Below are positions 61,899 to 64,000 of a stretch of 64,000 nucleotides of DNA, piece after piece. Made by a program: the position numbers and the translations under genes. The stretch spans positions 12,460,121 through 12,524,120 of the forward strand of contig HG738137.1 in the NCBI GenBank assembly GCA_000499405.2, read 5' to 3'. Numbering within the stretch: position 1 is the stretch's first letter; each line of letters opens with the position of its first letter. This DNA comes from Onchocerca volvulus (lineage: Eukaryota; Nematoda; Chromadorea; Rhabditida; Onchocercidae). The notes under the pieces are model-generated. The model made no database searches. It was not told where the DNA came from and saw only the letters and a program-made list of their open reading frames with translations.

Positions 61899-64000
61899 TT
61901 TGACTATATATCATAATATATATCGATTTAAATAGGCAATGAAATCTTCCTTTTTTCCGAATTATATATGATTGCTGCGCCATTTGATTGCTTTATTTTT
62001 TTCCAATTTAAATTTGTATTTTTTTTTTTCAAAAATATAGAAAAAAAAACCCTTTTAACAATTTTCTTCGATAATATTCGACAAACAAAGGTATCGATTG
62101 TCATATACTCGTTGCTCTTCGGTTTGGCTGTTTTTTGACGATTTTCATAACTTTCCGTTATTCCTATTTCATTTTGATTAGTGATAATGTTAAATGAATA
62201 AAAACTGCGTTTTCATCACTACTTCTCTTCATATTATTTAATCTCAGAAACGAATAGCGATGAATATTGGGAAGTTTCTCATATGAATTATGAAATAATA
62301 TTCTAAGTTTTTGAATTAGCATAAAATACTGATTAGATATAATTATTACACTTGCAATATTTGTCGATATTTCAACATGTGGTTTGACATTTAAAAAAAA
62401 TCCGATTAGGATTTCGCATGTTGATTAAATTCCAGTTTATTTGCATATCTCATAATTATGTACGTCTTGTTCGTCGATTGTTTCAGATGATAATTCAATC
62501 GTATTGCATATATGTCGTAAGAAAGCTGATTTCAAACATATCTTGTATCAATTTTGACTTTTTTTTTTCTAAAATTGGTACTTAGATAATCAGTAATTTG
62601 TAATCAGCATTTATTTTTCTTTTTCCAATTTAGCAATATATTCATCATTATTTCAAACCAAAAATTATTCATTTATTATTTGAAAATGTATTATCTACAT
62701 CATTTTTACATACTAAATATTGCTTTTTCAGGAGTTTAACTCAATAACAATAACTATGATGGAAATTATAATTGGTGGAAAAAACGAAATTTTTTATGGA
62801 AATATCATACTATTCAATGGGACACATTTTTATTTAACAAATAATTTACGTAAGTTATTAAACAAAAATATTATGTAGAAGGTTTATTATATAATATTTG
62901 TCTGCCTATATTGCAGTAATCATCTAGTAAAAAAAAAATAATTGAATCAAGTTCCAAATTTTATATATCTTTTTTTTCTCTTTAAAGCAAATTATCATTT
63001 TTTTTTTTACCCGACATAACGTTTACTTTTTTCGAAATATCATTGAAATAAAAAATCCTAAATTTTTCACTTTTTTTTTTTCCTCAGAGCAAATTATCAT
63101 TTCTTTGTTCGAAATATTTTTCTTGAAATATCATTGAATTTTCTTTTGTCATTTTGTGTAACAAAAACGATTAATATATATTGTCATTGTTGTCAGCTAT
63201 TATTTTTTAATGAAATATAATCCAGTTTCGAAGATCTTCCTCTACCATTTTATAATTCCTTTCACATACACAGACACACACAAATACATACGTTATAATA
63301 GTCATTTGTAATTCATGTCAAATGTGCCAATCGTATATATATATATATATATTTATGTTAAAGATTAAATAGATCTTCAATAATGAAAAAAAAAAAAAAA
63401 AAAAGTGAATGAGAGAGGTAACTAATTGTCATACTTATACAAATATTGGAATTCTTTTCCTCGTGTGAAAATTTAGAATTTTTCTAAATTTTTTAGAAAA
63501 ATTAAATGATATTTTCTAATCAGAAAATATTTCTAAATTTATCTATTTATTTAAATTAATATATATCTCTTTTCGTTTTTTATACAAATTCTAAGAATTT
63601 ATCTATATCAGATGGTGAAAAAAAAAAAAAAAGGAAAGAAAAATTAGAAAATTTGATTTTTCTCGTTTCATGTATAGTTTTGTTAGATTGCTTATGCATC
63701 GATTCGTTGATGTGTGAAAATTTGAAAAATCTATCATGCAAATAATTCTCAGTTGCCCTGGATTTAAATCATTTAAATTTTTAATTTATTCCATGTCAAA
63801 ATTAATTTCACAAATGTTCATTTCTAGAATTTGTTTCATCTTTTAATTCTATTCTTTCTCAATATCTTTATGATTATATTATTTCACACATGCATTGTTT
63901 TACTTATTTCTCAGTTTTACTACCGTTACTCATAGAAATAATTTGTCTTTCTAAATTATAATAAATTTTAATATTCAATTCCATTACATTCAATTATTTA
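61899..64000. other. TAF11 3' flank and AT-rich intergenic DNA
   Basis: It contains a polyadenylation-type AATAAA at 62197-62202, a CA-rich patch at about 63264-63290, (TA)n at about 63335-63351 and poly-A at 63386-63404. No gene is visible before the window ends. Confidence 0.6.

Noticed and set aside
1..64000. CRISPR array, bacterial operons, prophage or integrated virus
   Set aside because: There are no regular repeat-spacer arrays and no phage or retroviral proteins. Every confident gene is a spliced eukaryotic gene.

Overview
The window is AT-rich eukaryotic DNA that looks like a nematode, most likely a clade III (spirurid or filarial-type) worm. Genes have many short introns. Nearly every acceptor I could place reads tttcag, tttag or a close variant, and donors are gtaag/gtatg/gttag-like. 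Two genes start just after an acceptor-like site, as expected for spliced-leader trans-splicing, and one pair has operon-like spacing. The species cannot be named from the sequence. Exon models below were built by hand from ORF continuity, splice dinucleotides, phase and remembered family sequences. No search was run.

Layout. 1-27469 has no gene I can support. It is low-complexity AT-rich DNA with microsatellites, many imperfect tandem duplications (units about 30-270 bp), two foldbacks, TTAGGC-like blocks and a small array of nuclear-receptor-like DR1 sites. 27470-32055 (minus) is a probable two-gene operon: VPS25 (ESCRT-II, complete, 176 aa), then TRMT61A (tRNA m1A58 methyltransferase catalytic subunit) 135 bp downstream. 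32056-34403 is the divergent intergenic region, with a 124-bp foldback inside a degenerate tandem array. 34404-41908 (plus) is a complete 21-exon CARMIL homologue (1037 aa). 41909-47070 is intergenic. 47071-51569 (plus) is an ornithine-decarboxylase homologue that has lost its PLP lysine, with an AUG-free spliced leader. 53793-58344 (minus) is a two-domain rhamnose-synthase-like SDR protein with degraded active sites. 59658-61898 (plus) is TAF11 (287 aa). 61899-64000 is its 3' flank.

The best find is at 47071-51569. The ODC-like protein has Arg instead of the PLP-binding Lys and several other lost active-site residues, so it should be a pseudoenzyme of the antizyme-inhibitor kind. Its leader is spliced from three exons, contains no ATG, and carries a 59-codon open frame without AUG that ends Glu-Pro-Pro-Trp-Asp-Pro-Asp-Pro-Leu-Cys-stop. 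This matches the plan of the conserved upstream coding region (uCC) of vertebrate AZIN1, which starts at AUU and stalls ribosomes at a Pro-Pro-Trp motif when polyamines are high. I read it as a nematode polyamine-sensing leader controlling an antizyme inhibitor. The acceptor directly before the main ATG could also be used for trans-splicing, which would remove the sensor.

The genes otherwise form an ordinary mix (membrane traffic, tRNA modification, actin, polyamine control, sugar-nucleotide chemistry, transcription), with no sign of horizontal transfer.
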